NCBI GenBank assembly: GCA_964620605.1
Contig: CAZUHQ010000048.1
Coordinates: 1-25,348, forward strand
Length of the DNA stretch: 25,348 bases
Direction: 5' to 3'
Origin: Thalassotalea_E sp964620605
GTDB lineage: Bacteria; Pseudomonadota; Gammaproteobacteria; Enterobacterales; Alteromonadaceae
The notes beneath the pieces were generated by a model, which was given only the letters and a program-made list of their open reading frames with translations, searched no databases and was not told where the DNA came from. The stretch's first letter is position 1. Each line of letters begins with the position of its first letter. A program made the translations under genes and the position numbers. Below, one piece after another: positions 1 to 8,513 of the stretch.

Positions 1-397
1 ATTATACCTTGTTGCTATGTCGATTATTTTTAATACAAAGATCAACAGCCTCTAAATAATATTTAAAAATTTTTTCTACATAAAATTAAATACTTACAAA
101 TAGAGCTAAAGCAAACCGAGAACTGAGCCCTTTATTTAACAGGGTAAGGTATTGCATATTTCTCTAAAACCCCATTATACCTGCATGTTTATACAAACAA
201 GGTTCAAGTAAAAAATTTTTAGCGTTTCAAAGAAAGATCACAATGATTTTCATAATGTCAGCACTCTAAGAGCATAATGCATTTTACTCGGTTTAAAACA
301 TTGATGAAAAATAGCGAATTATCAATTAACTCCTATAGTTAGAATGATGCCAATAACATTGTATTTCATTCGGATTGATAACTAATTGAGATCGATA
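1..397. other. Non-coding leader upstream of the GAF histidine kinase
   Basis: No convincing gene is seen on either strand. The stretch is AT-rich with many stops. It must hold the promoter of the kinase at 398. A TAGAAT hexamer at 340-345 is a possible -10, but no good -35 lies at normal distance. A small inverted repeat, TGTTT-ATAC-AAACA, lies at 186-199, and a weak CCCT/AGGG stem lies near 128-143. The end of the preceding gene, if any, is outside the window. Confidence 0.6.
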
Positions 398-1606
398 ATG
401 ACACAGAGCGCAACCCCGGATTATTCTACTTTACTCGCTGAGCAATGGTCAGAAACCTTAAATTTGATCGCGAAAATTTTGGACATACCTAGCGCGCTGA
501 TCATGAAACTCGAAGATGATAAAATCAAAGTTTTCGCAAAAAACAAGGATAAAGCAAATCCGTATCAAATTAATGACTGTGAGACTTTTGATGGGTCTGG
601 GCTCTACTGTGAACATGTCATCAAACACCAACAAATGCTGGAGGTGAATAATGCCTTAACCGATCCAGAGTGGGACAATAACCCGGATATCAAACTCAAT
701 ATGATTTACTACCTGGGTTTACCACTAAACTATAGTAATGGCACGCCATTTGGCACTATTTGCGTGCTCGATAGTAAGGAAAGAACAGCAAAAGCAGAAT
801 ATAAAACGTTAATGGCGCATATTCGCACCAGCATGGAGCAACAATTACGTAGTTACGAACTGCAACAACAGATATTTGAAAAGAAAAACCTCAAACATAT
901 TGAAAATTTGATCTGTGCTATGGCGCACGAATTAAACACTCCAACCGGTGTCTCCATCACCGCCGCCAGTGTGTTAACGAGCCAACTCAAAGATCTAAAG
1001 CAGCACTTCCAACAGCAAAGCTTATCAAAAACCCACTTTAAAGAGTTTTTTGAACAAAGTGAGCAATGCATGGCATTACTAAGTTCAAACTTAACTAAAA
1101 CGTCCACCTTAATCGAACGTTTTCGCGATATCTCTACTCAATTATCACTGCATAAAAGACAGGTAAATTTACAGGCTTTTTTTGCTGATCTGGAAAAAAG
1201 CTATCAGCGCTGTTACCACAGTCAGATAATTTTCAATACCAAAATCGACGAAGCAATAACCTTAACCACAGTGCCCATGCTACTACAAAGTGTTTTGGGA
1301 CAACTGGTAGATAACGCTTTTGAACACGCATTTGAAAAACCCGGTGATCACAATAAGACCACCATCACAACAGAAGTTATCGCGCATGAAGCAGTGATCA
1401 CAGTTGAAGACAATGGCTGCGGTATTGAGCTAGAAGATCCTAACGACATATTTTCACCCAATATTCAATTAGGCCACCAACAAAGCCATATTGGTTTAGG
1501 CTTGTGTTTGGTACAAAAAACCGTACTGGAGCAGTTAAAAGGCACGATCAAACTTAAATCCAGCATTAACGGCTGCCAGTTTGAGATCCGATTGCCTAGA
1601 GCCTAA
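398..1606 (+). CDS. Soluble GAF-domain sensor histidine kinase
   Basis: This is a cytoplasmic two-component sensor that autophosphorylates on histidine; its signal and partner are unknown. Of 402 residues, about 10-150 look like a GAF domain, with the typical ending PFGTICVLDS. A helical segment then leads to the H-box MAHELNTPTG, with the phospho-acceptor His near residue 177. The C-terminal ATPase domain shows the N-box QLVDNAFEHAF (about 302-312), the G1 box DNGCGI and the G2 box GLGLCLV. There are no membrane segments and no receiver domain. The ATG at 398 is preferred over an in-frame TTG at 386: it has a GAG 7 nt upstream, and the TTG has no ribosome binding site. No response regulator gene adjoins it, so it is an orphan kinase here. 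It converges on eda across a shared terminator. Confidence 0.88.
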   Translation: MTQSATPDYSTLLAEQWSETLNLIAKILDIPSALIMKLEDDKIKVFAKNKDKANPYQINDCETFDGSGLYCEHVIKHQQMLEVNNALTDPEWDNNPDIKLNMIYYLGLPLNYSNGTPFGTICVLDSKERTAKAEYKTLMAHIRTSMEQQLRSYELQQQIFEKKNLKHIENLICAMAHELNTPTGVSITAASVLTSQLKDLKQHFQQQSLSKTHFKEFFEQSEQCMALLSSNLTKTSTLIERFRDISTQLSLHKRQVNLQAFFADLEKSYQRCYHSQIIFNTKIDEAITLTTVPMLLQSVLGQLVDNAFEHAFEKPGDHNKTTITTEVIAHEAVITVEDNGCGIELEDPNDIFSPNIQLGHQQSHIGLGLCLVQKTVLEQLKGTIKLKSSINGCQFEIRLPRA

Positions 1607-1623
1607 ATAAAGCGCATTAAAAC

Positions 1624-1658
1624 AAAAAACACAGCCGCTTTAAGCTGTGTTTTTTATT
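1624..1658. terminator. Bidirectional intrinsic terminator between the kinase gene and eda
   Basis: The arms ACACAGC (1629-1635) and GCTGTGT (1644-1650) form a perfect 7-bp stem with an 8-nt loop. An A-run (1624-1628) lies on one side and a T-run (1651-1655) on the other, so a stem plus U-tract exists on both strands. It sits between two convergent genes and suits both. Confidence 0.9.
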
Positions 1659-1681
1659 ACTAACAAATACTTAATTAAATA

Positions 1682-2329
1682 TTAACGGACATACGCTAAC
1701 GCTTGGCTCGCTAACTCGGTAATTTTACCCCAGTTTTTCTCAGCAATAATTTCATCAGACACTAACCAGGAGCCACCACAACAGATAACATTTTTAAGTG
1801 CCAAATAGTTATTGATATTTTCTAAGTTAATACCGCCAGTTGGGCAAAAACGAATGTCCGGGAAAGGCCCGCCGATCGACTGGATAGCTTTAACACCGCC
1901 AGAAGCTTCTGCCGGGAAAAACTTAAAATGATCATAGCCATAATCGATGCCGTCCATTAATTCAGAAATCGATGAAATACCAGGGATCAAGGCAACATCA
2001 CCTTCATTACCCGCTTGCAATAAATCTTTGGTTAACCCCGGGCTAATAGCAAATTTGGCACCGGCATCTGCCGAGCGCTGCAATAATTCACGGTTGGTGA
2101 CCGTGCCTGCGCCAACTACCGCTTCCGGTAACGCCTTGGCAATAGTACTGATAACATCTAACGCAGCTGGCGTTCTTAACGTCACTTCGAGTACTTTAAC
2201 ATCTGCAGCTAACAAGGCTTCGGCAATTGGCAGCGCATCTTCAACGCTTTTAATAACGAGTACAGGAACAATCGGTCCCATGGCAAATAGGTCTTTTGGC
2301 ATAACTTGCCAGTTCTTAGTTAGGGTCAT
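1682..2329 (-). CDS. eda: KDPG/KHG aldolase (Entner-Doudoroff aldolase)
   Basis: It cleaves 2-keto-3-deoxy-6-phosphogluconate to pyruvate and glyceraldehyde 3-phosphate, the last step of the Entner-Doudoroff pathway, in the cytoplasm. At 215 residues it has the usual length of the bacterial trimeric enzyme. The Schiff-base lysine is K136 in HFKFFPAEASGG. The acid/base and substrate residues E48 and R52 sit in EVTLRTP. The phosphate-site segments GAGTVT (73-78) and SPG (96-98) are also present. A good ribosome binding site, AGAGGA, lies 6 nt before the ATG. It is the last gene of the zwf-pgl-edd-glk-eda operon, 9 bp after glk, and ends at the bidirectional terminator. Confidence 0.97.
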   Translation of the reverse strand: MTLTKNWQVMPKDLFAMGPIVPVLVIKSVEDALPIAEALLAADVKVLEVTLRTPAALDVISTIAKALPEAVVGAGTVTNRELLQRSADAGAKFAISPGLTKDLLQAGNEGDVALIPGISSISELMDGIDYGYDHFKFFPAEASGGVKAIQSIGGPFPDIRFCPTGGINLENINNYLALKNVICCGGSWLVSDEIIAEKNWGKITELASQALAYVR

Positions 2330-2338
2330 AATTCCTCT

Positions 2339-3316
2339 TTATCCTAAATGTTGAAGATTGTGTTGGCGAAGAAAAGCCGATGCTCCCAAAATACCCGGCT
2401 GTGATTCAGTGATCACATAAGTTGGAATATTTTGATTAAAGTCTTCAAAGCGCCCTTTGCTTTCAAAACGGCTTCTAAACTCACTTTGCGCTAAAAACTC
2501 AATAAATCTTGGCACTATGCCGCCTGCAATATAAACACCGCCGAAACTGGCCAGGGTTAACGCCAAATTACCGGCAAAACTACCGAGTACGCGACAAAAT
2601 TGCGCTAATGCTTGCTGGCATAAATCACAGTCATTCGCCAGTGCCCGAGCGGAAATTTCCTTTGCCGACAACTGAGGCAACTGGTGATTATCAATATGGT
2701 TAAGTGCTTGATAAATTTGTTCTAAACCAAGGCCAGACAATAACTGCTCGTAAGAAACATGCTGATATTTAGTAAACAAAAACGCCAAAATTTGACATTC
2801 TTGCTGATCCACCGGGGCAAAATCGACATGACCGCCCTCACCACCGAGTGCCTGCCACTGACCATTAACATCCAGTGCATTGGCAACCCCTAATCCGGTA
2901 CCTGGTCCACAAATAGAAATAGGTTTGCCAACAACCGCGGTGCCGCCACCAATCTTAACTTTCTGTTCGTCTGTTAAATGAGGGATCGCATGGGCAATCG
3001 CAGTATAATCATTGATAAATACCAGTTTATTAAGCCCAAGTTCCTGCTTTAATGCCGATTGTGAAAACTCCCACGGCAAGTTAGTCATTGAAATTAAATC
3101 GTTTTCCACCGGACAGGCAATCGCTAAACAGGCATTAACGGTTTTACCGGTGAGCTCAACTTCGCTGATATAGGTTTTGACCACATCAGATAAGCTGGCA
3201 TAATCCGCACACTGATAAACCTTGATATTGCCAGCCGCTTCGTCATTAACAAAATAGCCAAGACGAATATTAGTACCGCCAATATCGGCGACTAAATTAT
3301 AAATCTCACCCGACAT
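2339..3316 (-). CDS. glk: Glucokinase
   Basis: It phosphorylates glucose to glucose 6-phosphate with ATP and so feeds zwf. The 325 residues match the E. coli-type Glk (ASKHA fold), not the ROK family. Seen motifs: phosphate loop ADIGGTN (10-16), catalytic Asp in INDYTA (about D103), CGPGTGLG (136-143) and GGEGGH (158-163). The start ATG overlaps the edd stop codon in a TAATG junction (1 shared base), which suggests translational coupling. Placed between edd and eda, it puts free glucose capture in the same transcript as the Entner-Doudoroff enzymes. No oddities are seen. Confidence 0.96.
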   Translation of the reverse strand: MSGEIYNLVADIGGTNIRLGYFVNDEAAGNIKVYQCADYASLSDVVKTYISEVELTGKTVNACLAIACPVENDLISMTNLPWEFSQSALKQELGLNKLVFINDYTAIAHAIPHLTDEQKVKIGGGTAVVGKPISICGPGTGLGVANALDVNGQWQALGGEGGHVDFAPVDQQECQILAFLFTKYQHVSYEQLLSGLGLEQIYQALNHIDNHQLPQLSAKEISARALANDCDLCQQALAQFCRVLGSFAGNLALTLASFGGVYIAGGIVPRFIEFLAQSEFRSRFESKGRFEDFNQNIPTYVITESQPGILGASAFLRQHNLQHLG

Positions 3317-5151
3317 TAGTCTTCTTGCCCTTCAAATAGCGAACATGCGCCGGTATCGGCAGAGCTTAGGTTACGACGCATAAAGCCAAACAATTCACGT
3401 CCCATGCCCTGATGATGGCCATTGACATTAAACAGCGCGTTTTCGCGTTGTGCCAATTCCTCGTCACTAACTAGCAGGGTTAATTCGCCGGTTTCGCCAT
3501 CTACCAGGATCATATCGTCGTTTTGTACTTTTGAAATTAGGCCGCCGTCTAACGCTTCTGGACATAAATGAATGGCCGCAGGTACTTTACCTGATGCACC
3601 AGACATACGACCATCAGTCACTAACGCCACTTTAAAGCCTTTATCCTGTAATACCCCAAGTGGCGGTGTTAATTTGTGAAGTTCAGGCATGCCGCGTGCT
3701 TTAGGTCCTTGAAAACGAACGACTGCAACAAAATCTTTCTCCAGTTCACCGGCTTTAAACGCAGCTTCCAGCTCATGCTGATCTTCAAATACCACGGCAG
3801 GCGCTTGAATGACAAAACTACCGTCGCGAAGTGACGAGGTTTTCAGTACCGAAGTCCCTAAATTACCTTTTAATACTTTTAAGCCACCGTCTGCTTTAAA
3901 CGGTTTGGCTGTGGTTGCAATAACTTCCGGATCACCTGAAACGTCAACGCTATCAATCCATTGCAATTTACCATCGATAATGTCTGGTTGTTTAGTGTAA
4001 CGCTCTAAACCTGGGCCACAGATGGTATTAACATCCTGATGCAATAAACCTCCGCCGATAAGCTCTTTAAATAACAATGCCATCCCACCGGCTTGCTGGA
4101 AGTGATTAACATCCGCTGAGCCGTTAGGATAAATGCGGGTGATCAAAGGCACCGCATTGGACAAATCATTGAAATCCTGGAAGTTAACAATAATCCCGGC
4201 TGCCTTGGCAAAGGCGATAATATGCATGGTCAAGTTGGTTGAGCCACCGGTTGCCAATAACGCAACTATGGCATTAACAATTGATTTTTCATCGATCATT
4301 TTACCAACCGGCATATAGTTACCCGCCTGCTGGGTTAAACGTGTCACCTGACGCGCCGCCGCTTTGGTTAACTCTTCTCTTAATTGGGTATTTGGCGGCA
4401 CAAATGACGCACCAGGTAAATGTAGCCCCATCACTTCAACGACGAGCTGATTAGAGTTTGCCGTACCAAAGAAAGTACAGGTGCCCGGCGCATGATAAGA
4501 AGAAGATTCCGCTTCCAGCAGTTTGTCTTCACCGATTTCACCTTTGGCAAATTGCTGGCGTACTCGCGCTTTTTCTTTATTCGGAATACCTGATGGCATT
4601 GGGCCTGCTGGCACAAATACCGTTGGCAAATGACCAAATGTCATACTGGCAATCAATAAGCCCGGAACGATTTTGTCACAAATCCCAAGCATTAACGCAC
4701 CGTCAAACATGTTATGAGATAAGGCAACCGCACTCGACATCGCAATCACATCACGGCTCATCAGGCTCAAATCCATACCAGGCTGGCCCTGAGTTACCCC
4801 ATCACACATCGCCGGTACACCGCCGGCAAACTGTGCAACGCCGCCGGTTTCCCTGACCGCTTCTTTGATAACTTCCGGGTAGCTTTCATACGGCTGATGC
4901 GCCGACAACATGTCGTTATAGGCGGACACAATCGCAATATCGGAATGATTAATACCGCGTAATACGTCTTTATCTGATTTACCACAAGCAGCAAAACCAT
5001 GTGCCAGATTGCCGCATGACAGGCTGGCTCGATGAACCGTTTCTGTTTTCGCCGCGGCTATTTTTGCCAAATAGGCCTGACGTGATGCTTTACTGCGCTC
5101 AACAATGCGCTCAGTAATCGCTAAAATATCTTTATTCATTTCAATAGCCAT
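3316..5151 (-). CDS. edd: 6-phosphogluconate dehydratase
   Basis: It dehydrates 6-phosphogluconate to KDPG using an oxygen-labile [4Fe-4S] cluster; it belongs to the IlvD/Edd family. At 611 residues it is near the 603 of E. coli Edd. Likely cluster cysteines are C158 in ICDKIVPG and C225 in GTCTFFGTANS. The family motif ATGGSTNLTMH lies at about 300-310, and GRMSGASGK is near the C-terminal part. The ATG at 5151 has GGAG 7 nt upstream; the in-frame ATG at 5139 has no such site, so the first is preferred. Only 3 bp separate it from pgl, and its stop overlaps the glk start. Confidence 0.97.
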   Translation of the reverse strand: MAIEMNKDILAITERIVERSKASRQAYLAKIAAAKTETVHRASLSCGNLAHGFAACGKSDKDVLRGINHSDIAIVSAYNDMLSAHQPYESYPEVIKEAVRETGGVAQFAGGVPAMCDGVTQGQPGMDLSLMSRDVIAMSSAVALSHNMFDGALMLGICDKIVPGLLIASMTFGHLPTVFVPAGPMPSGIPNKEKARVRQQFAKGEIGEDKLLEAESSSYHAPGTCTFFGTANSNQLVVEVMGLHLPGASFVPPNTQLREELTKAAARQVTRLTQQAGNYMPVGKMIDEKSIVNAIVALLATGGSTNLTMHIIAFAKAAGIIVNFQDFNDLSNAVPLITRIYPNGSADVNHFQQAGGMALLFKELIGGGLLHQDVNTICGPGLERYTKQPDIIDGKLQWIDSVDVSGDPEVIATTAKPFKADGGLKVLKGNLGTSVLKTSSLRDGSFVIQAPAVVFEDQHELEAAFKAGELEKDFVAVVRFQGPKARGMPELHKLTPPLGVLQDKGFKVALVTDGRMSGASGKVPAAIHLCPEALDGGLISKVQNDDMILVDGETGELTLLVSDEELAQRENALFNVNGHHQGMGRELFGFMRRNLSSADTGACSLFEGQED

Positions 5152-5154
5152 GTA

Positions 5155-5847
5155 CTACTCCGCCCAATATACCTGGGTATCTATCGCTGGATCTTGTAAA
5201 AATGCTCGAATTGGCATTACTCTGCTGTCGCTATCAGAAATAGCTTGTTCAAATACCGCTTTTTTATTGCTGCCACTAATATGTAAAAAGGTATGCTGAC
5301 TTTGCTTTAAGTAAGAAAAACTAAAGCTGATACGCTGATGCGGCGCGGTTTTTGGTGTCACTTTCAATAAAGGTGCTGTCGAGGCTGACAAAGCTTCGTC
5401 AATTTGATCACTGCAAGGAAACAATGACGCAGTATGACCATCTTCACCCATGCCTAAGATCAAGACATCTAGCGGTAAAATTGACGACTGTGCCGCTAAA
5501 TTCAGATCTGCTAAGGTTTCCTGGGTTAGCTCATCACCTTGTTTTAAGTGAAAAAACTTAGCGTTAATCGCCTTGTTTTGTAATAAATTTTCATGTACTA
5601 AACGAGTATTGCTAGCGTCGCTGTCAAGGTCGACCCAACGTTCATCCGCCAAGGTAATAGTGATATTGCTCCACGGCAAATCTTTTTGCGACAAGGCATT
5701 AAAAAAGCCCTTTGGTGTTGAACCGCCAGAAACGGCAATACTGGCCTTGCCTTTTTGCTTGACCGCTTGGGTAAGTATTTGTGCTACCTTATCAGCTAAC
5801 GCACTATCTAACGCGCTGCGCTCGGTAAATTCATTTAACTGATACAT
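5155..5847 (-). CDS. pgl: 6-phosphogluconolactonase
   Basis: It hydrolyses 6-phosphogluconolactone made by Zwf to 6-phosphogluconate. It is the DevB/NagB-like type, unrelated to the beta-propeller YbhE type. From the ATG at 5847 it has 230 residues. Motifs are SGGSTPKGF (40-48), ADERWV (67-72) and LGMGEDGHTASLFP (131-144). The reading frame stays open upstream to 5880, inside zwf. The 5847 start is preferred because the sequence GTGGAATAAG just before it gives a ribosome binding site, and because it falls 1 nt after the zwf stop. It is the second gene of the operon. Confidence 0.95.
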   Translation of the reverse strand: MYQLNEFTERSALDSALADKVAQILTQAVKQKGKASIAVSGGSTPKGFFNALSQKDLPWSNITITLADERWVDLDSDASNTRLVHENLLQNKAINAKFFHLKQGDELTQETLADLNLAAQSSILPLDVLILGMGEDGHTASLFPCSDQIDEALSASTAPLLKVTPKTAPHQRISFSFSYLKQSQHTFLHISGSNKKAVFEQAISDSDSRVMPIRAFLQDPAIDTQVYWAE

Positions 5848-5848
5848 C

Positions 5849-7318
5849 TTATTCCACCCACTGGCGATCATCGCGCGCAATTAAAGAGATAGAAGCCACA
5901 GGCCCCCATGAACCCGCCGCATAAGGCTTAGGCGCTTCATTGGTTGCCTGCCAGGCGTCGATAATACTATCCGCCCAGCTCCAGGCGGCTTCGACTTCAT
6001 CGCGGCTAACAAACAATGACTGATTACCATTGATCACTTCCAGCATTAAGCGCTCATAGGCATCAACCACACGTTGATTGTCATAAGTTTGTGAGAAGCT
6101 CAAATCCAGTTTGTTTTCATGGATATTCATTTGATTGGCGATGCCCGGGATCTTGTTCATCATCTGCAACTCAACACCTTCATCCGGCTGCAAACGAATA
6201 GTCAGCTTGTTAGCAGGCAAATCGGCATAACTATCCTTGAAAATATTGTGTGGCTGTTCTTTAAAATGAACAACAATTTCACTGTGTTTTGCCGGCATCC
6301 GCTTACCGGTGCGAAGATAAAACGGCACACCTTTCCAGCGCCAGTTGTCAATTTCTGCTTTAATGGCAACAAAAGTTTCAGTGCGACTGCTTTTATTCGC
6401 CCCTTCTTCATTTAAATACCCAGGAACTGGATTGCCATTTAAGAAACCGTCTGCATATTGGCCACGCACGGTTTTTTCTTTAACGTTAGTACGATCAATT
6501 GGCGATAACGCTTTAACCGCTTTTAATTTTTCAGCACGAATACTTTCAGCACTTAAATCTGCTGGCGGCTCCATCGCAAGCAGAGAGAGAATTTGTAACA
6601 GATGATTTTGCACCATATCACGCATTTGCCCAGCATCGTCATAAAAGCCCCAACGGCCTTCAATTCCCACACTTTCAGCAACAGTAATTTGAATATGGTC
6701 AATGCTGTTACGATCCCAGTTATTAGTCAGTAGTGAATTAGCAAAACGCAACACTAACAAGTTCAGAACCGTTTCTTTTCCCAGGTAATGGTCGATACGA
6801 TAAATCTGGTTTTCGTTAAAATGACGAGATACCAAGTCATTAATTACTTTTGATGATTCTAAGCAATGACCAATCGGCTTTTCCATCACCACGCGATCGG
6901 CGTCGGTAATTAAGTTCGCCACTTTTAAACCGTCAGAAATATCACCGTAAATCGCCGGCGGTGTCGAGAAATAATACACCCGCGTTTTATGGCCAGCGGC
7001 TAACGTTTCGGCTAAATTCTGATAAGACCCAGTGTCTTTAAAATCGAGCTGCTGATACACTAAACGCGCGATAAATCGAGTTAAGGTCTCATTGTCTATG
7101 CCTTCCTTAACGAACTCGGTTAAATTTTCTTTAACAAACTCTGCTAATCCTTTGGCATCCATTTCCTGACGAGCCACCGCAACAATGCGACTTTCTGGAT
7201 GTAATAATCCAACGACATCTAATTGATATAGCGCGGGCAATAATTTTCGACGGGACAAATCACCAAGAGCGCCAAAAATGACAATTTCACTCGCAGACTG
7301 ATAATCAGAGTTATTCAT
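5849..7318 (-). CDS. zwf: Glucose-6-phosphate 1-dehydrogenase
   Basis: It oxidises glucose 6-phosphate to 6-phosphogluconolactone and yields NADPH; it is the entry to both the Entner-Doudoroff and oxidative pentose phosphate routes. At 489 residues it is full length. The N-terminal nucleotide-binding motif is GALGDLSRRKL (16-26), EKPIG lies at about 146-150, and the active-site signature RIDHYLGKE at 174-182 contains the catalytic His region. It is the first gene of the operon, divergent from hexR. An AGAAG sequence precedes the ATG. Two HexR boxes and a promoter lie within about 110 bp upstream. Confidence 0.97.
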   Translation of the reverse strand: MNNSDYQSASEIVIFGALGDLSRRKLLPALYQLDVVGLLHPESRIVAVARQEMDAKGLAEFVKENLTEFVKEGIDNETLTRFIARLVYQQLDFKDTGSYQNLAETLAAGHKTRVYYFSTPPAIYGDISDGLKVANLITDADRVVMEKPIGHCLESSKVINDLVSRHFNENQIYRIDHYLGKETVLNLLVLRFANSLLTNNWDRNSIDHIQITVAESVGIEGRWGFYDDAGQMRDMVQNHLLQILSLLAMEPPADLSAESIRAEKLKAVKALSPIDRTNVKEKTVRGQYADGFLNGNPVPGYLNEEGANKSSRTETFVAIKAEIDNWRWKGVPFYLRTGKRMPAKHSEIVVHFKEQPHNIFKDSYADLPANKLTIRLQPDEGVELQMMNKIPGIANQMNIHENKLDLSFSQTYDNQRVVDAYERLMLEVINGNQSLFVSRDEVEAAWSWADSIIDAWQATNEAPKPYAAGSWGPVASISLIARDDRQWVE

Positions 7319-7349
7319 AAAACCACTTCTCTTGTTTTAATTGTTTCAT

Positions 7350-7364
7350 TGTAACTAAACTACA
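7350..7364. promoter_or_regulatory. HexR box, zwf-proximal
   Basis: TGTAACTAAACTACA fits the known gammaproteobacterial HexR pattern TGTARTWWWAYTACA with one mismatch (C at position 6). It lies just downstream of the predicted zwf start point, where a bound repressor would block the polymerase. Confidence 0.75.
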
Positions 7365-7374
7365 TTTACCGCTT

Positions 7375-7403
7375 AATTTATCGCGACTTGGCCGCTCAGT
7401 AAA
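7375..7403 (-). promoter_or_regulatory. Predicted zwf operon promoter
   Basis: On the minus strand, TTTACT (7403-7398) and TAAATT (7380-7375) are separated by 17 bp; each matches 4 of 6 of the sigma-70 consensus. The start point would fall near 7368. One HexR box lies just upstream of the -35 and the other just downstream of the start point. The hexamers are not strong, so this is a prediction from spacing and context. Confidence 0.45.
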
Positions 7404-7411
7404 GTACTTTC

Positions 7412-7426
7412 TGTAATTTTACTACA
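7412..7426. promoter_or_regulatory. HexR box, distal
   Basis: TGTAATTTTACTACA matches the known HexR pattern TGTARTWWWAYTACA at every defined position. It sits upstream of the predicted zwf -35 and is 62 bp from the first box, close to six helical turns. That would place two bound dimers on the same face of the DNA. Confidence 0.85.
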
Positions 7427-7493
7427 ATTCAATAAGGTTGCCGTAAGTATGACTCTAGTATTAACAAATAAGACTAGATAACGTATTAAATAT

Positions 7494-7523
7494 TTGCAAA
7501 AAAAAGCCATTTTGATTTATATT
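7494..7523 (+). promoter_or_regulatory. Predicted hexR promoter
   Basis: TTGCAA (7494-7499) and TATATT (7518-7523) are 18 bp apart; the -10 matches 5 of 6. The start point would be near 7530, just before the inverted repeat at 7534. Prediction only. Confidence 0.45.
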
Positions 7524-7533
7524 GCGCTACAAA

Positions 7534-7550
7534 ATGAAATAAATTTTCAT
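7534..7550. repeat. Inverted repeat at the predicted hexR start site
   Basis: ATGAAATAAATTTTCAT has perfect 6-bp arms (ATGAAA/TTTCAT) around a 5-bp centre. It does not fit the HexR pattern. Its place just after the predicted hexR start point suggests an operator, but the arms are AT-rich and chance is possible. Confidence 0.4.
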
Positions 7551-7611
7551 TAATTCTGTTATTAGCAGCGAAAATAAATTACAGTTAATAAAAAGATCTA
7601 GGGTCAATGTA

Positions 7612-8460
7612 ATGAATATTTTAGAAAAGATAGCCAACGAACTAGACACCTTTAGTAAATCAGAACGCAAAGTTGCCGAAGTTATTTTAGCCCAGCCCAG
7701 TACCGTGATACATGCCAGTATTGCTGCATTGGCCAAACAAGCCAATATCAGTGAACCAACCGTTAACCGTTTTTGTCGTCGTTTAGACACCAAAGGCTAC
7801 CCTGACTTTAAACTGCACCTGGCGCAAAGTCTGGCTAACGGTACCCCTTATGTAAACCGTCATGTTGATGAACACGACACCGCCGAAGAATATACCGCGA
7901 AAATTTTTGAGTCTACCATGGCAAGTCTTGAACTCGCCCGTAAAAGCTTAAACACATCGACCATCAATCGCTCGGTTGATCTACTGACTCAGGCGAACAA
8001 AATTTCATTTTTCGGTCTTGGCGCGTCTGCAGTCGTCGCCCATGACGCATTAAATAAATTTTTCCGCTTCAATGTACCTGTGGTGTATTTTGATGACATA
8101 TTAATGCAACGTATGAGTGCTATTAATAGTCAGCAAGGCGATGTCGTGGTAGTCATTTCACACACAGGTCGCACTAAATCATTAGTGGAAGTGGCAAGTT
8201 TGGCAAAAGAGAACGATGCCACTGTTATCGGCATCACCACAGAAGGCACGCCGTTGGCAAAGGAATGTAACATAGTGCTCTCGGTCGATGTTGCAGAAGA
8301 TACCGACCTTTATATGCCGATGTCATCGCGGATTGCCCAGTTAGCCTTAATTGATATTTTGGCTACCGGATTTACCTTACGCCGCGGCACTAAATTTAGA
8401 GACAATTTGAAGAAAGTGAAAGACAGCTTGCGCAGTTCACGCTTCGAACGTAAAGAATAA
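7612..8460 (+). CDS. hexR: HexR, RpiR-family regulator of central carbon metabolism
   Basis: This DNA-binding regulator senses KDPG through a sugar-phosphate isomerase (SIS) domain and controls glucose catabolism genes. Of 282 residues, about 1-80 form the RpiR helix-turn-helix domain (core ASIAALAKQANISEPTVNRF, then the conserved CRRLDTKGYPDFK). About 120-255 form the SIS domain, with FFGLGASAVVAHDA and VVISHTGRTKS as sugar-phosphate loops. An AGGG lies upstream of the ATG. The divergent position from zwf and the two HexR boxes between them support the HexR assignment over other RpiR members. pykA follows after 53 bp, the usual partner of hexR in this group. Confidence 0.95.
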   Translation: MNILEKIANELDTFSKSERKVAEVILAQPSTVIHASIAALAKQANISEPTVNRFCRRLDTKGYPDFKLHLAQSLANGTPYVNRHVDEHDTAEEYTAKIFESTMASLELARKSLNTSTINRSVDLLTQANKISFFGLGASAVVAHDALNKFFRFNVPVVYFDDILMQRMSAINSQQGDVVVVISHTGRTKSLVEVASLAKENDATVIGITTEGTPLAKECNIVLSVDVAEDTDLYMPMSSRIAQLALIDILATGFTLRRGTKFRDNLKKVKDSLRSSRFERKE

Positions 8461-8513
8461 CCCAAACTATTCATTAGTTAGTTTAATAACTTATTTAACG
8501 ACAAAGGATAACA

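Noticed and set aside
1947..2354. 135-codon open frame on the plus strand opposite eda
   Set aside because: It is an antisense shadow of eda; low-complexity composition of Ala, Ser and Thr reflects the complementary codons.
4458..4856. 132-codon open frame on the plus strand opposite edd
   Set aside because: It is antisense to a well-supported edd, its protein has no recognisable domain, and it has no ribosome binding site of note.
5848..5880. N-terminal extension of pgl into zwf
   Set aside because: The extra 11 residues do not fit the family, and the ATG at 5847 has a ribosome binding site and the expected spacing after the zwf stop.
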